64,000 nucleotides of DNA from positions 310,001-374,000 of the forward strand of contig SMMW01000523.1 in NCBI GenBank assembly GCA_004794655.1. Reading direction: 5' to 3'. This DNA is from Marisa cornuarietis. Its lineage: Eukaryota; Mollusca; Gastropoda; Architaenioglossa; Ampullariidae. Positions 1-11,852 of the stretch are shown here, one piece after another; the stretch's first letter is position 1; the number at the start of each line of letters is the position of its first letter. Both the position numbers and the translations under genes were made by a program. A model generated the notes under the pieces. That model did not search any database. It was not told where the DNA came from and saw nothing but the letters and a program-made list of their open reading frames with translations.

Positions 1-3000
1 CTGAACCTTTGTATCAAAATGAGTCCTTTGTCTTTGATATCAATGATCTCTGTGAATGTTTCACTTTCTCAGGAACAGCTGAAGTAAGTACCTGAGAAAG
101 AACCGGTAGTGTGCAGCCTGAGAGACAACAAAACACGAGACTAGTGTCGCTTGTAAGATCAGGGCCAAACTTGAAGGACGCACGTGGCCCACAGATGGTT
201 AAGCTCTAGGATGTCCCTTGGCAATGCGTTTGAGGATTAACGAGCGATTTCTTTCAACTTAAGTCGATATTAAACAAACACAGTCCTTACAGAATTGTTC
301 TTTCCTGGCCAAATCTGAGAGATGAGAACGTACCACCCTTGGAGAGTAAAAGATAAGATTTTCCCTTTGCATAAAGGTTTTCTCTTTTCTTTGATGTTTT
401 CGTCCGCTTTCTACAACATGTGACAAGTAATTATATAAACGACATACATCCTGCGTTCGATCCTTAACTGTTCATCACCAAAGTACGTGAAATTTTCACA
501 GACATCCACATTCTTCTTTTGTCTAGAAACGGTAAAAGACATGAGTTTTACAAGTGTGATCACTTTTAAATTATGTTCTTGAAAGCCGTTAGGGAAGTTT
601 TAAATCAAAAATAATGAATCTTGACGAGGGCTAGAAGTTATTTCACTGTCAACATTTCACAAAATGAGCAAAAATAATATCAGATCTCTAATCACTTTAA
701 TAATAGTGACTTTCTTTCATTTTATTTTTTACCCGTTATACTATCAAATATTGTACACACGTTATTTATCGGTATGCTAAAAGTTTCTAAGACATATACT
801 ATCAATAAATAATATTACTTAAATTTCATATGCTTAACAAATTCTATTTTAATAGTTTGAAAAAATCGCTCACCTTGACCTTAGTTGTATTGAAAGTATC
901 CAATATTGTATTGAAAGAAATTTGTGATGGCGAACCAGTCTCTTGCTTAATTTACTAGAAAATACTGGACACAGCTTTTGTGACCCGCTGAGGTCTGTCC
1001 GTGCTGACCACTGTCTGTGACTATCGGTAAGTTGGTTAGTTTACTTTTTTTTCTCCTTTCTCCAAGTCTGTGTTTATATTATGTGTAAAGATATATTTCT
1101 CGTCGCCAGAATCACAGAGAAGTGAACTGCTGCTCCCAGTCGGCGGTCGCTGATTGCGCTCAGGTGTTCGAGGTGTCAAAAGGTGGCAGGTATCAGGTGG
1201 CCTGTCTCGGTGCAGCAGCTGACCGGTGTGAGGCAACAACCGCCGACACACACACACACACACACACACGCTGCCCCTTTACAACTGACAGGTCTGGACG
1301 GCTGGTCGGTTTGTACCTCGCCTGTTTGCCTCCAGCTCACACTGCCCGTTCCGTTAGAATGATTCCCCCTTTTACGTCACAGTGTACGGTCTATCACGTG
1401 CTCCCCCTTATCCTTCGTCCCCTCCTCCCCCCCATAAAGAGTGTTATGGTTTGTCCTACATGGATTGCAGAGATACTTGGACCTTTAAGAGTATTGTATC
1501 TTTTCGTTTTATCGTCCCCGTGTTCGTCTATTTTTTTCATGTCATTCATCTGTAGTGTTGAGCAACAGACCCTGTTGAAATTTCGGTCTGGTGCAGCACA
1601 GATACACAGCTTTTTTCCCCATTTCCACTGGTACTGGTTATCGGATGCTGGGAGAATAGGGTAGACGATTAAGGCAACAACTGACAAGCCTCACCATCAG
1701 GGTTTGAACAGCTACACAGCAGGTATAACTAAAAATGGCTGGAGTTGGTTCTAGAGAATCACAGTGTCATTGCCTTTTGTTGTACAGGTAGTGTACTCTG
1801 TATCTGGCGGTTTCTCAAGAAGCCGAGTCAAACATGAAGTTCAATGCCACTTGCAATTAATAAAGCATTGCACTGTTGCTGTCACAAAATGCGTTGTGAT
1901 GTTTTCACTTCTGGCACGCGCAAGTGGATGGACCTAAACTGTAACTGTTGGCCTACCTGAAGCCGCACATACAATGAAGGAGTCGCCATAATAAGATCTC
2001 ACCTTCATAATATCATGGACATGACGCCATTTCCTCTTTCTTCGCTCAGGTTTAATGAATTCTCACCTACAGGCAATCAATTGAAAATAATTTTCCCTAT
2101 AAGTTAGTCTATTAACAAGATATGTGTACGTGGCTGTTTTCTGGTTCGAATTGTTTGGAAACATACTTTTCAGACCAGTCAGAAAATTCATAAGCATATA
2201 TCGCAAAGTAGGTGTTAGTCCTTTCTGTTTTTTTAACAAGCAAAATAATACAAAGAATCCACATTTTCAGCCTCTTCTTCCTAACGGCGGGGATGCCATC
2301 AAACAGAACTACCGTCAACGCCTGCTGGGCGAGTGGTGCCTGTCTCCATGCATGTTTCCAGGCGAGACAGTCGCATCTTCGTCAGCTCCGTGTGAATCTG
2401 ACGTGAGCTCGAGCACCAGAGATGATCGTCCCGTCCCTTCTCGTGAAATCCCGTGACAGGTGAGCCCTCACCAAGTCTCCACATTTCGCTGGTCAGACCT
2501 GCGACAAGTACGCCACGTAGCTGCCGAAACCATTCACATGCCTGGAGATTTTCTGGTGGCAAATTGTATCCATTAGTATCCAGCTTCGAAAAACGAATAC
2601 ATTGAACTGGGGAGGAAAAAATGTTGTTTTATGAGGTCTACATCAGGTCTTGTAACATCCAGATTGCGTTATCGAAAGTAATTTTTTTAAGTATCGGATT
2701 ATTTATTATTTTAATCTCCAGGGTGGAGAGTGAGAACTATTTTGTAACAGACATACATATATTGTAGATGTTGAAGATTTATCTGTGTAGGTGTGTGTTA
2801 TAGCGTGTTTAAAACACATTGTTAATTCTCAAAGTTACCACAAACCATCAATGATTTAAAAGATATCAACAGACCTTCCCACTGTATCCACTGAGTAAGG
2901 CCTCAGTGCCAGATCTACATCTCACTCAACTAAGTTACTTTATTTTCAAACCACAGAGCAAAGGTCAGTTTGTTGTTGAATGTACTATCATTGGCTACAA

Positions 3001-4190
3001 TGTGTATCGATGCTAACGGCGCACGATACTTTGGCGCAGTCTCTGCCATAGTGTTTACACTTTTATTTACTAATATGTTGTTCCTGGCGTACTACAAGGC
3101 ACATGGAAGGATGTTTTTCCAAACCATGAAATGATGTTCTTTAACCTTCCGAAGATTTGTGTCTGGTTGAAGCCCCCTTCCCCCCAGAAATTTGGTACTT
3201 GACATGCAACAATACTGTTTTATTATTTATTTTTTAAAATAGATATTTAATTAGTATAAATAATTTTGTTGTTTTTATGGACAGCTTTTTGCCAGCTATA
3301 CCTTATAACTACAGGTCAATGGATTCTTGTTTCTGCAGGAGACAGTTGCATGTGACATCATCTCCAGTTGGAGCATTCCGACAGCGGATCACGAGGGTAA
3401 AAAAGAAAAAGAAAAAAGCTAACTTGCAGTGCAGTGCACCAGCAGCGTCCCGCCAAGTCACGTGATCAGACACAACATTCCGCCTTCAGGTGCAAGATGT
3501 GAGTAACCCACTGGAAGGCCGCAGTAAGCGGGGGATCCCGGGGACACAGGCAGGCTACAGGTGTCATGTCACACACCGCAGTGTCACAGCGCAGCATGCA
3601 TGGCACCACACTGACACCTAATCAACCGTTACACAACCATTTCCTCTTCCCTTCAACGCTTGATGTTATTTTCCGGTTCTTTATGGTGAGCATAAAAAAC
3701 AGAACAAAAAATAATGTTAGTATGGGGAGGGGGGTACGAGGTGCTTCACCGCAATATAACGTGTGGCTGCTTGACCAGGATGAGCAGTAATCACGATGAC
3801 CAAGGGGATGTCAACAAGTATGATAATTTACACGAGTCTACAGTCGTAGCTCAAAATGTTTAGGAATCAATGGCGCACACAACATTTTGATTAGACTAAT
3901 TAATCGCATACTTGACGATTTTAGAAATCAGTGAGCTTTGTTCTTTCTTCTGTACCATCGCTCATTCCTGTCTTTGTCCTGCTCACTGATCCGAAATTAA
4001 GGGACAGGCACTGACTAACTGTGCTTGAAGACCACAAGCAGTCATATTGGTACTCGTAAGACGATACTCTCTCTCTCTCTGTCTTAGTAACTATTTCTCA
4101 GTCTTTGAAATGCCAAGATATTGTATGGCTGAACTTTCTTATAGGGGAAGGGGGATGTGACGTCATAGGCCGGTCTATGTTATTTTGTCA
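1..4190. other. Gene-free stretch, no supported gene
   Basis: I see no coding region, RNA gene or recognisable transposon here. Open frames are short, have no recognisable domain and in part run through a (CA)n tract at about 1249-1269. Other simple sequence includes a short (CT)n run near 4070. The DNA is AT-rich with GC-richer patches at about 1.1-1.4 kb and 2.3-2.5 kb. A TGACGTCA palindrome lies at 4158-4165 but has no gene next to it. Confidence 0.5.
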
Positions 4191-4194
4191 GAGG

Positions 4195-4229
4195 TTTGGG
4201 GTTAGGGTTCGGGTTAGGGTTAGGTTTAG
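4195..4229 (+). repeat. Short interstitial telomere-like tract (TTAGGG)n
   Basis: About five degenerate TTAGGG units in a row, including GGGTTAGGGTTAGG and the variant units TTCGGG and TTTAGG. TTAGGG is the telomere repeat of molluscs and most non-arthropod animals. The tract is too short and too internal to be a chromosome end; it is probably an interstitial copy left by repair or by chance expansion. Confidence 0.7.
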
Positions 4230-4850
4230 TTTATTAGGTACAATTGGGCAATTGAGTGGAGCGAGCAGACGATAATGCCGCGAGCCATTTCTGTTATGGC
4301 CGCCATGTGGTCCCCCCCCCCCAACATAAGAAAGCTGTTCCTATTGTATTTTCGTAGTTTTGATAAACTGTCAGAGCTGCGTGGTTAATTTTTTTCTTTA
4401 ACTTCTCTAGTTCTTTGATTTCAAAACTGACGAGGTAGGTGTTAATGTCAGTGCATGCTGGTCTGTATGACATTTCGAGCAGTGATAGATGCATGGCACT
4501 GTCAGCAAGTTCTGGCATAGAGTCTGTCGAGTAGTTTGAGGTGGGTAGTACAACCGGACACCTGAAGTTTGACAGATTCCACCTAAAATATGGCTGGGGG
4601 GACAGAGCACGAGCTGACCGCGACCAGTTAACAAAACATATGGACCTGTTTGACATCTGCTGTTGTCACGTGTGTCAGTAAATGAGCCTCGGACGCAGGG
4701 CGGTCAGCTCGTGGCAAAGGTCAATAGTGACGTAGTCGGTAGTTGACAATGTCCCTTCACCTTGACTCCAAGTTTTCCTTTTCTGAATTGTGTCTGAAGA
4801 CGAACACCATACAGCAAGAGAGGGAAGCCCCATTGCCATGTTTTTCCCTA

Positions 4851-4889
4851 CACTCACTCACGCACTCACTCACTCACTCACTCACTCAC
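4851..4889 (+). repeat. (ACTC)n microsatellite
   Basis: Nine to ten tandem copies of the tetramer CACT with one substitution (CGCACT). It creates a false open frame encoding a Leu-Thr-His-Ser repeat. Confidence 0.9.
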
Positions 4890-5689
4890 AAAATCACGAA
4901 GTATTACGTGTCTACCTATATTTATATAGATAGAAAGAAAATCCTTTTATTTTTTAAATTCTGGTGAACGATAACAACTTATCATTATTGCCATGTCTGA
5001 ATGTTTGCCCCCAAATAGAACACACTGCATGTCGCTCAGTCCGGCAGTCTCAACTCGACTTGCGGGACTGCGAGTGTTTCAGCAACATGCGTGTGTCCAG
5101 TGCAAAGGTAAGTTGGTCTTAACATTAGATCCGGGTGATCCGTGACAATCACCCAGCCCACTGGAGCACTAAAAAAAAGGGTAATGTTTCCTTAGGTGTC
5201 GGGATTTTCTTTAATACATATAACTTAAAATATAAAAGTGTGAGGGGCTATTAAAAATCGTATCATCAGACATGCATATATGGTGAGTTAAATAAAAGTG
5301 TGTAATAAGAGTACTGCCCTGTGTTAGTCCTCTGCCTTCGTCACGCGATCTCACCTGTAAACACTGCAACCAAGCTTATCTCCCTCAGTGTGTTGTATTG
5401 TCTTTGAAACACTCGGAACGAGAAGTTCGAACTCGGGTCCTTGTTACCTGTGTTCTGTTGTAGGTAGAATTAACTTTTTATGATTCAGAAGCGAAGGATG
5501 CTCAACCCGTAGAAAGGCGTGGTAAATATAACCCTTGATGTGTTCGAAGGATATTCAGAAAAGTGTTTTAAAATTGTAAATTGTTCTTCTGGAACGGTTT
5601 TTCACGAGAAAAGAAAATAGTAAGTTTAAGACATTACTTACTTACCGGTCACGTAGGTGTTTAGGTCCTTTTTTACTACTAAGGCCCAG

Positions 5690-5830
5690 ACGGAGGTGAG
5701 CCTAGGCATTAGACTGTCAGCCCAGAGAATAAATGGGTGGCTTGTATAGTGCACACTCACTCTGGTAAGGAGCGTGCTCTTAGCCCTTGAGACAAGAGCG
5801 AGACATGGACCAAGGGAAGGAACGACTGAA
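5690..5830 (-). mobile_element. LINE 3'-end fragment (same family as the intronic LINE at 18.4 kb)
   Basis: The stretch TATAGTGCACACTCACTC, followed by GAGCGTGCTCTTAGCCCTTG and GACAAGAGCGAGACATGG, matches position for position the 3' end of the minus-strand LINE at about 18.42-18.49 kb (TATAGCACATACTCTC, then CTCCTCTTAGCGCTTAAGAA and CAAGAATGAGACATGG). Only the terminal part of the element is present. It lacks the trinucleotide tail seen on the other copies. Confidence 0.6.
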
Positions 5831-5907
5831 CATGCATCATCTTGCTGCGAGAAAATCAGTCTCCAAAGGTGGCGCCTATAACGGGTGCCTACAAAATGAG
5901 CTCTAGA

Positions 5908-6055
5908 TTTTTATATGTTCATAGGTTTTATGTGTATTCAGAGGTCTCAGATGAGTTCAGAGGTTTATGTGTGTTCAGAGGTCTTAGATATGTTAAGAGG
6001 TTTTATGTGTGTTCAGAGGTCTTAGATGTGTTCAGAGGCTCTACGTGTGTTCAGA
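5908..6055 (+). repeat. Small tandem repeat, unit about 38 bp
   Basis: Three to four imperfect copies of a unit made of TTTTATGTGTGTTCAGAGG followed by TCTTAGATGTGTTCAGAGG. The two halves are themselves related (both contain TGTGTTCAGAGG), so it looks like a roughly 19-bp ancestral unit amplified as a dimer. The 77-residue frame that crosses it (5842-6075) is a by-product and resembles no protein I know. Confidence 0.75.
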
Positions 6056-6799
6056 CGATGTCGACTTTCGAGTGACGAGGTCTGGACTTTCATCACACGA
6101 GTGGCAATTTCTTTTTCTGCTACAGTCAGTGTATTCATGCACCGACGTTTCTTCACTGTGTTCTAAACAGAAAGTGAACTGTTAGGAATAACTAGGTTTT
6201 TTACTTCTACGGCCTTACCATTGCCGTGTGTGTGTGTGTGAAAGAGAGATAAAAGAACACAGAACCTGTAGAGGCAGATGTATTTGTATCTGAGATAAAC
6301 GAAAGAACATGCACATTCTGTGTGTGCGTGACAGAGCTGAGGCTTGTCGAGGGTCTGACAGTTTCACTGAAGGAATTGTTTAGGTTGAAACCAAGGATGA
6401 CTATAATTTTTGATTAGCACCTGTGAGAGTCATATCTGATTTCGTCGCAAGAATATGTTTATGTAATTTGCGTTTCACCCCTTGACTATACAGTGTATTC
6501 ATCTTTCGGACTGTGGAGTTTATAGACTACGTGTTTGATGTAGGTTTCAAATGTATTTTGCATCCAGATAGGAGGGGAATACTGTTAAACGGGTGTGTTT
6601 TATGTTGTGTTCAGTCTCCTTCGTCCAGGAAACTATCACGACCTGGACAGCCAAAAAGTCAACCGCCTTCTTGTCGTTGAAAAAATAAGCATATGTCCTA
6701 AGGGGGCGTAATTTAGTAACATCCATCCGTGACAATGCCCAGCCCTGTTCGCAATAAAGAGTAAAAATGAAGCTTTCCAACAATACAGAGAGATGAGAC

Positions 6800-8070
6800 A
6801 CCATCAGGCCCATGCCAAATCAGGAGCCAGGGCAAATAAGAATTACGGGAAACAAAGCATGAAACTGAGCAGCAAGTAGCGCGACGGTCTCCACAAACCC
6901 TAAAGTCTTCTTCTAGTACTAGTATGCCAACTCCGAGTTGAGGACCAGATCCGCTAGTGCGGATTTTCATACACTAGATGGTACTGTTACACTGTTTGAC
7001 AAAAAGACGGTGGATCTCCTCAATGATTTTTCGATGTGGTCACTAAAGAGGATACCTCAGGCATCATTGACTTTTGAAGAAGCCATCGCCCAAAACATAT
7101 CTTGGAACAGTAAATTCTAATGCATCTCATGCAGCTAAGCCCTTCCAAAGTCGGAGGTCCTGATACTTTCAACGCTAAACTATTGCAAGCAACACCAGCT
7201 CGTCAGACCTGTGAAATTACTGTTTAATAAGTCTCTCTAATAAAACCACTGTATATTGGACTACAGATGTTGGACGGATGGTCGTATCAGTCCACTTTTT
7301 AAGACAGGAAACAAATCCCGTTTGATATCGATTACGCCAGACCGTTTGGCAACGTGCCGTATCTTCAACTGATCGGAAAGCTGGTGAGGGGGATATGGGG
7401 TCAGGGGTCAAAATCGAAGACAATACGTTGTTATTAACGGCGTCGTCATGCTGGAGGGTTGTGCCCAGTGGCACTCCACAGGTAAGTGTTTTAGGTCCTG
7501 TTCTGTTCATATGCCTAGTGAATGACAAGGTGGATGTAGTCCAAAATCTAATCTGTACTACACCAAGGTCTTTTCAACGGTAAGGTCGATGGAGGAATGT
7601 TAGAAGCTTTCGCGGACCTGCACGCCCTTCAGGTCAGGGTCTTGCGTCTTCCACTGAATCCCAGAAAGTGTAAGCGAGTACATTTGAACTGCAATAATAT
7701 CCAGTTCACTTATCACATAAGAGACTGTCAGTCTGGGATTGCCGTTGAAGAAACTCCGTAATGGAAGAACTTGGAGATCGCTATAGACCAAACACTGTAC
7801 TTCTCTCAGCATTTTGTAAAAACGGTCAACAAGTCTGACCCCTCGCTTGGTCTTATTCAGCGCTACTTCCACTACATTGACACAATCCTTCTGCTGCTGT
7901 ATATGGTTCTCGTGCAGCCTCATTTTGAGTACCGCAATGTACTTTAGCCCCCAGAGTTCAAGAAGGATGTCATACTGTTTGAGAACCTAGAAACGAGCTA
8001 CAAAATTAGTACAAGACCTAGCAACCTTGAGTAAGCCGATCGACCTGAATGAACTCGGGCTGTGAGGTCT
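6800..8070 (+). pseudogene. Decayed jockey-like LINE reverse transcriptase
   Basis: Fragments of a non-LTR reverse transcriptase appear in order on the + strand, in shifting frames and broken by stops. They are a pre-RT block with DKKTVDLLNDF (about 6.98 kb), GGPDTFNAKLLQ (about 7.16 kb), LFNKSL and RISPLFKTGNKSR (7.2-7.3 kb), TPQVSVLGPVLF (7.47-7.51 kb, the GxPQGSVLGP block), PRKCKRVHL (7.66 kb) and the C-terminal LVQPHFEYRNVL (7.91 kb, family LVRPHLEYA). These are typical of jockey/CR1-type elements. The catalytic aspartate box is not recognisable and no intact frame remains. The 5' boundary is uncertain. Confidence 0.8.
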
Positions 8071-8087
8071 CATGTTTCTCAGGCCAA

Positions 8088-8125
8088 GGCAGGGGTGGGC
8101 AAAGTTTTCTTTTTACGGGCCGGTT
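8088..8125 (+). mobile_element. Possible hAT-type transposon terminus
   Basis: The sequence CAGGGGTGGGCAAAGTTTTC followed by an ACGGGCCGG block resembles the CAGGGGTGGGCAAAC termini with a nearby GGGCCGG block found in many hAT elements. I found no matching inverted end downstream, so this may be a solo end or a chance match. Confidence 0.35.
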
Positions 8126-8163
8126 TCAAAATTCTAAGCAATGCGGCGGAAAGGTAAAATACC

Positions 8164-8203
8164 AAAAAAAAACAAACAAACAAACAAACAAACAAACAAA
8201 AAC
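8164..8203 (+). repeat. (CAAA)n microsatellite
   Basis: An A-run followed by about seven CAAA tetramers. It lies just after the hAT-like terminus. Confidence 0.9.
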
Positions 8204-8249
8204 AGGCCAGAAGACTACACAACAAACCTAGTGATAATGGAATTGACAA

Positions 8250-8660
8250 CAAATGAGTATATAATGGCGTTCTCTTACCGAATTTATTGTGTAAAGTGAA
8301 GCTGTTTGTAATCACTCACAATAAAACTCTAAAACCATCCTTTCCTTTGAAGGCAGCCGCTCCCGATGCTCTCTAACGACTAAATTAGAAATGTCATCCG
8401 TGTTATTGTCATCTTTGTACTTTGTCTGTGTTAGAATGTTACAAACTGCCAAGTTCTACCTCTGTTGCACCTGATAAATTAAATTTCAATCAAATTAACG
8501 CAGGCTGAATAAAACAATGAAAACACGTGCAGGTTACATTTTGGCAGACGGGCCGGTCCATTCCACGACTCATTAACTCATTCGACACTCATTCCCTCCG
8601 TGTGCAGGTAAACCTGATTAATGATTTCAGGTGAGTCCCTCCTAGTTTCTCCCTCTCACC
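8250..8660. other. Gene-free stretch upstream of receptor 1
   Basis: I see no gene. An ACGGGCCGGTCC motif at about 8550 echoes the GGGCCGG block at 8.12 kb in the same orientation, so transposon-derived sequence may extend through here. This is weak evidence. Confidence 0.3.
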
Positions 8661-8668
8661 TTTACGTG

Positions 8669-8676
8669 TGACGTCA
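8669..8676. promoter_or_regulatory. CRE palindrome (TGACGTCA), distal
   Basis: An exact consensus cAMP-response element, the binding site of CREB/ATF bZIP proteins. It lies 450 bp before the start codon of receptor 1 and about 60 bp before a second identical site. Activity is inferred, not shown. Confidence 0.5.
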
Positions 8677-8725
8677 GATTATGAAATTACGACAATTTAT
8701 TTGGACATTATCCAAGTATTACGAC

Positions 8726-8741
8726 ATTATGACGTCATAAT
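8726..8741. promoter_or_regulatory. 16-bp perfect palindrome containing a CRE
   Basis: ATTATGACGTCATAAT is a perfect 16-bp palindrome with the full CRE TGACGTCA at 8730-8737. The CRE begins 396 bp before the receptor 1 start codon. Receptor 2 has the same element at nearly the same distance (387 bp). Confidence 0.55.
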
Positions 8742-9125
8742 TTCAGACGAAATTTGTGAGTGACACAACAGGTGGGCAAACTGTGACGCAGCTGAGACAT
8801 TCGTTCTTCCCTTTGTGTCTACCTGAGTCAGGTGTCAATAATGAGTGCACTTAACTACAGCATCATTGTGATTACAGAGTTAATCAGCGATTGTTGCTCT
8901 AGTTTCTTGATTACTGAGGGCTACTGGCTTGAATGCTTGCTTCCAACAATGATCACAATGGCGAAGGTTTCCTTTGTTTCCTCCTGTTTCCTTCACGATT
9001 TTTCCGCTGCATGTACGTATTTTGAAGGCTCGTGGTAATCGATTCATCGTGCGACAGCCCTGGCTGTGCCCGGGTCAGTCAAGAGATGTGTGTGTGTGGA
9101 CAAAAGTTTCTGAGGGTTTCCAATA

Positions 9126-11441
9126 ATGAAGTCAACCTTTTCCAACCTTGTGACACTCTCATTGTTTGCCATTTCTCTGGGGGACGTGGAGAAAAGAGAG
9201 GCTGACCTGATCAAGGACTGGAAGAAGAACTGTATTTGGCTCGATGAGTGGCAGAAGAAAAAGTTCGCCACAGGCAATGAGAGGAGGAAGAAAGTAACCA
9301 TTATGAACGTATTCACAAATAAAGGACTGGCAGCAACTGAAGCGCCCTTTGTGGCCGAGAACATGCTTCTCGCACTCAAAATGGCCATCAATGATATCAA
9401 TTCTTTCAAGAATGCTTTCCCGTTGTTCTTTCTAACGACCGAATCGTTCGCCAGAGACAACTTGACAGAAATCGAGATCATCTCGGAATTATTGCTAGAT
9501 TTGGACAGCACCAGAAACGGTGTCTTTCTCATCGACGCTGCGGGCTCCAACTTTGTCCTCCTCATGAAAATGGTTCTCACAAACTTCAAGGTTTTTCAAC
9601 TGTCGGCTCTTTCTGGACAGTTGGCATTTCCCTACACGCCAAAGATGGAGCCACGGGACGATGCCTCCGTACGGGTCCTGGTGAAGCTGTTAAAGAGCTT
9701 TAACTGGACTACAGTGTCCATTGTCTCTCAGGATGGGAGGGACTATCGCGTTTTGACGGACAAAGCTCTCGATACGCTGATTAACGCCAATATTTCAATC
9801 GCCGTGAGGCAAGTGTTAACAAAACGGACTAAAGAAGTGTTGTTGTACATGTTGCAGAAGGGATCCCGTGTTATTCTGGGTTTTTTTGACGAACGGACTG
9901 CCCGAAATGTCTTTTGTGCTGCATACCAGGTCGGCCTGTATGGAGACAGAATAACCTGGGTTGTAACCAACACACATTATAGGTCAAACTGGTGGACGCT
10001 TAGTGATCCAACTGTCAGCTGCAGCCAAAACCAAATGAATATAGTAGTAGAGGGACTTTTTGAACCGAAAATCGCGACACTTGATTCAGAAGTCGGTCTA
10101 TCTGGAGAGACACCCTTGCAATTCTGGCTTAGGTACTCCAAGAATTTGAAAACAGTGGATTATGGAGATTACCGAGCAGCGCAGGTTTATGACAGTGTGT
10201 GGGCCGTAGCACTGACATTGAACAAAACCTTTGGCTCGCGCTTCTACCAGCCTACCAGTCAAAATCCCCAGCTCAATGACCTAAAGTCCGAAAAGCTTGA
10301 GATTGCCTCTACCATGCAAAGCCTGAAGTTTATGGGCATGCGCGGACCCGTGGCGTTCGATAATAGCGGATACCCGTATGTTTTGGTCTACGTGAACCAG
10401 ATTCAGTATGGCACCATGCGGAGTGTGAAACTGTTCACACCGACTGTTGAGCTGGACATATTGAGCTTGTCGCCCATCATGTGGCCGAAAAATAGGACCA
10501 AGCGTGATCAAATAAACAAGAGGGTGCAACCCGACAAAATCAGCGACACAGTGTATATTACAATGTGCTTCTTCGCAGCCATGGCCATCGCCTTCGCCAT
10601 CTACCTCCTTGTCTTCAACATCATCAACAAGGAGGATAGGGTCATCAAGATGTCCTCGCCCCGTCTAAACATCATCATCATCATCGGCTGCATCCTTGTT
10701 CTCTCGTGCGTCTTCATCAAAGCCGTCGGCGCCGAGCATGGGACCACCGGGTGCATTTCCTACCTCCTTATATTGAACATGGGCGTGTCACTGACCGTGA
10801 GCTCCTTGCTGGTCAAGACCTGGAGGGTGTACGTCATCTTCAAGGACATCAAAGTGCACCAGCAGTCGCTGAACGACATTTACATGCTGGCTATTGTGGG
10901 CTTCTCCTCAGGCTTAGTCTTTGTGATCGTGGTCCTTTGGATCATCTTTAATCCGATAACTTTGAAGATCATCCAGGAGGGCTGCTCCTGGGTGAAGGAC
11001 GAGAAGATGGATGAGATGGTGGGGTCATGTGAACATCAGTGCCAGTCACCAAACAACGAAGTTTATAGGTACCTGCTGCTGGGTGTTATGACAGCCGTGC
11101 TGGCGCTGGGTGTCTTCCTGGCCTGGGAGACAAGGACGGTGCACATCCGAGAGCTCAACGAATCCAAGGCCCTCGGGCTGTCCATCTACACCTTGGTGGT
11201 GTTCATCTCGCTGTACGTGATGATAACCTACTCGATAGTCAATAATGTCAACATTCTCTACGGTCTCCTTTCAGCGCTTTTGATCGTGGGTCCCACCAGC
11301 ATTCTTTGTTTCATATTAACACCCAAGTTGCCTATCTGCCGTAGGAAGACGTTCTTGTCAGCTGTGAAACCTATGAAACCATCCTTCGGGGGAAATACCT
11401 CGCCACTCGGAAAGTCCCGTACCTTGAGTTCGTCTACCTGA
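9126..11441 (+). CDS. GABA-B-like class C G-protein-coupled receptor (receptor 1)
   Basis: Intronless 771-residue receptor predicted to sit in the plasma membrane and signal through G proteins. A signal peptide (about residues 1-19) is followed by a bilobed Venus-flytrap ligand domain (about 55-460), then directly by seven membrane helices (about 473-735). The absence of a cysteine-rich linker is the hallmark of the GABA-B branch of class C. GABA-B-type blocks include ARNVFCAAYQVGLYG, VVEGLFEPKI, YDSVWAVALTLNKT, RGPVAFDNSG, the SSPRLNIIIIIGC block after TM1, the paired loop cysteines (TTGCISY and GSCEHQ) and LNESKALGLSIY before TM6. The cytoplasmic tail is only about 40 residues, basic and Ser-rich, without the long coiled coil of GABBR1/2. 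Several N-glycosylation sequons (NWT, NISI, NKT, NRT) are in the ectodomain. The ligand is unknown. The next gene is a diverged tandem copy in the same orientation. The single-exon structure contrasts with the many introns of canonical GABBR genes. Confidence 0.92.
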   Translation: MKSTFSNLVTLSLFAISLGDVEKREADLIKDWKKNCIWLDEWQKKKFATGNERRKKVTIMNVFTNKGLAATEAPFVAENMLLALKMAINDINSFKNAFPLFFLTTESFARDNLTEIEIISELLLDLDSTRNGVFLIDAAGSNFVLLMKMVLTNFKVFQLSALSGQLAFPYTPKMEPRDDASVRVLVKLLKSFNWTTVSIVSQDGRDYRVLTDKALDTLINANISIAVRQVLTKRTKEVLLYMLQKGSRVILGFFDERTARNVFCAAYQVGLYGDRITWVVTNTHYRSNWWTLSDPTVSCSQNQMNIVVEGLFEPKIATLDSEVGLSGETPLQFWLRYSKNLKTVDYGDYRAAQVYDSVWAVALTLNKTFGSRFYQPTSQNPQLNDLKSEKLEIASTMQSLKFMGMRGPVAFDNSGYPYVLVYVNQIQYGTMRSVKLFTPTVELDILSLSPIMWPKNRTKRDQINKRVQPDKISDTVYITMCFFAAMAIAFAIYLLVFNIINKEDRVIKMSSPRLNIIIIIGCILVLSCVFIKAVGAEHGTTGCISYLLILNMGVSLTVSSLLVKTWRVYVIFKDIKVHQQSLNDIYMLAIVGFSSGLVFVIVVLWIIFNPITLKIIQEGCSWVKDEKMDEMVGSCEHQCQSPNNEVYRYLLLGVMTAVLALGVFLAWETRTVHIRELNESKALGLSIYTLVVFISLYVMITYSIVNNVNILYGLLSALLIVGPTSILCFILTPKLPICRRKTFLSAVKPMKPSFGGNTSPLGKSRTLSSST

Positions 11442-11852
11442 CAAACGTTATTCGTTTAATAACATTTGTACGCTTAGAAGCAGTATGAGATCCGTGTTGT
11501 CCGGCCAAACGGAAACGTGACCAACGCTTTCACAACGCCAGTGTTTCTGTCTTTTCTCTAAAGCTGCATTCCCACAATGCCACATTGAACAGCACAGGTG
11601 ATAGGGGCCATCCTTGACGTATGCCTGTCGTCGTGTAAACGAAAGCTCCCATTTGGTTTTCCAGCACTATCGTGCTCGTTGAGCTATAATACAGCGCTTC
11701 GATGACTTGGACGAAACTTGGAAAAGGAATGGGTAGTTAGGAATATATGGGGAAAAATGAATTGCTGATTTGCGAAAAGAATTAGGTTTTCTATTTATAT
11801 ACGCGACTGGCTGAGTGTCACGCATTCTTCACACGTTTTGCGTCATCTAAAT
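11442..11852. other. Intergenic spacer between the two receptor genes
   Basis: This holds the presumed 3' UTR of receptor 1 and the start of the receptor 2 promoter. A TATA-like TATTTATATA occurs at about 11792-11801. I see no gene. A 95-residue frame just downstream (11860-12147) has no recognisable feature and probably belongs to the 5' leader of receptor 2. Confidence 0.4.

Noticed and set aside
1122..1664. 180-residue + strand open frame
   Set aside because: It runs through a (CA)n tract encoding a Thr-His repeat, has overlapping minus-strand frames, and shows no domain or splice context.
2124..2456. 110-residue + strand open frame
   Set aside because: No recognisable domain, overlapping frames on both strands, no sign of codon conservation.
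9044..9589. 181-residue minus-strand frame
   Set aside because: It is the antisense shadow of the receptor 1 coding sequence.
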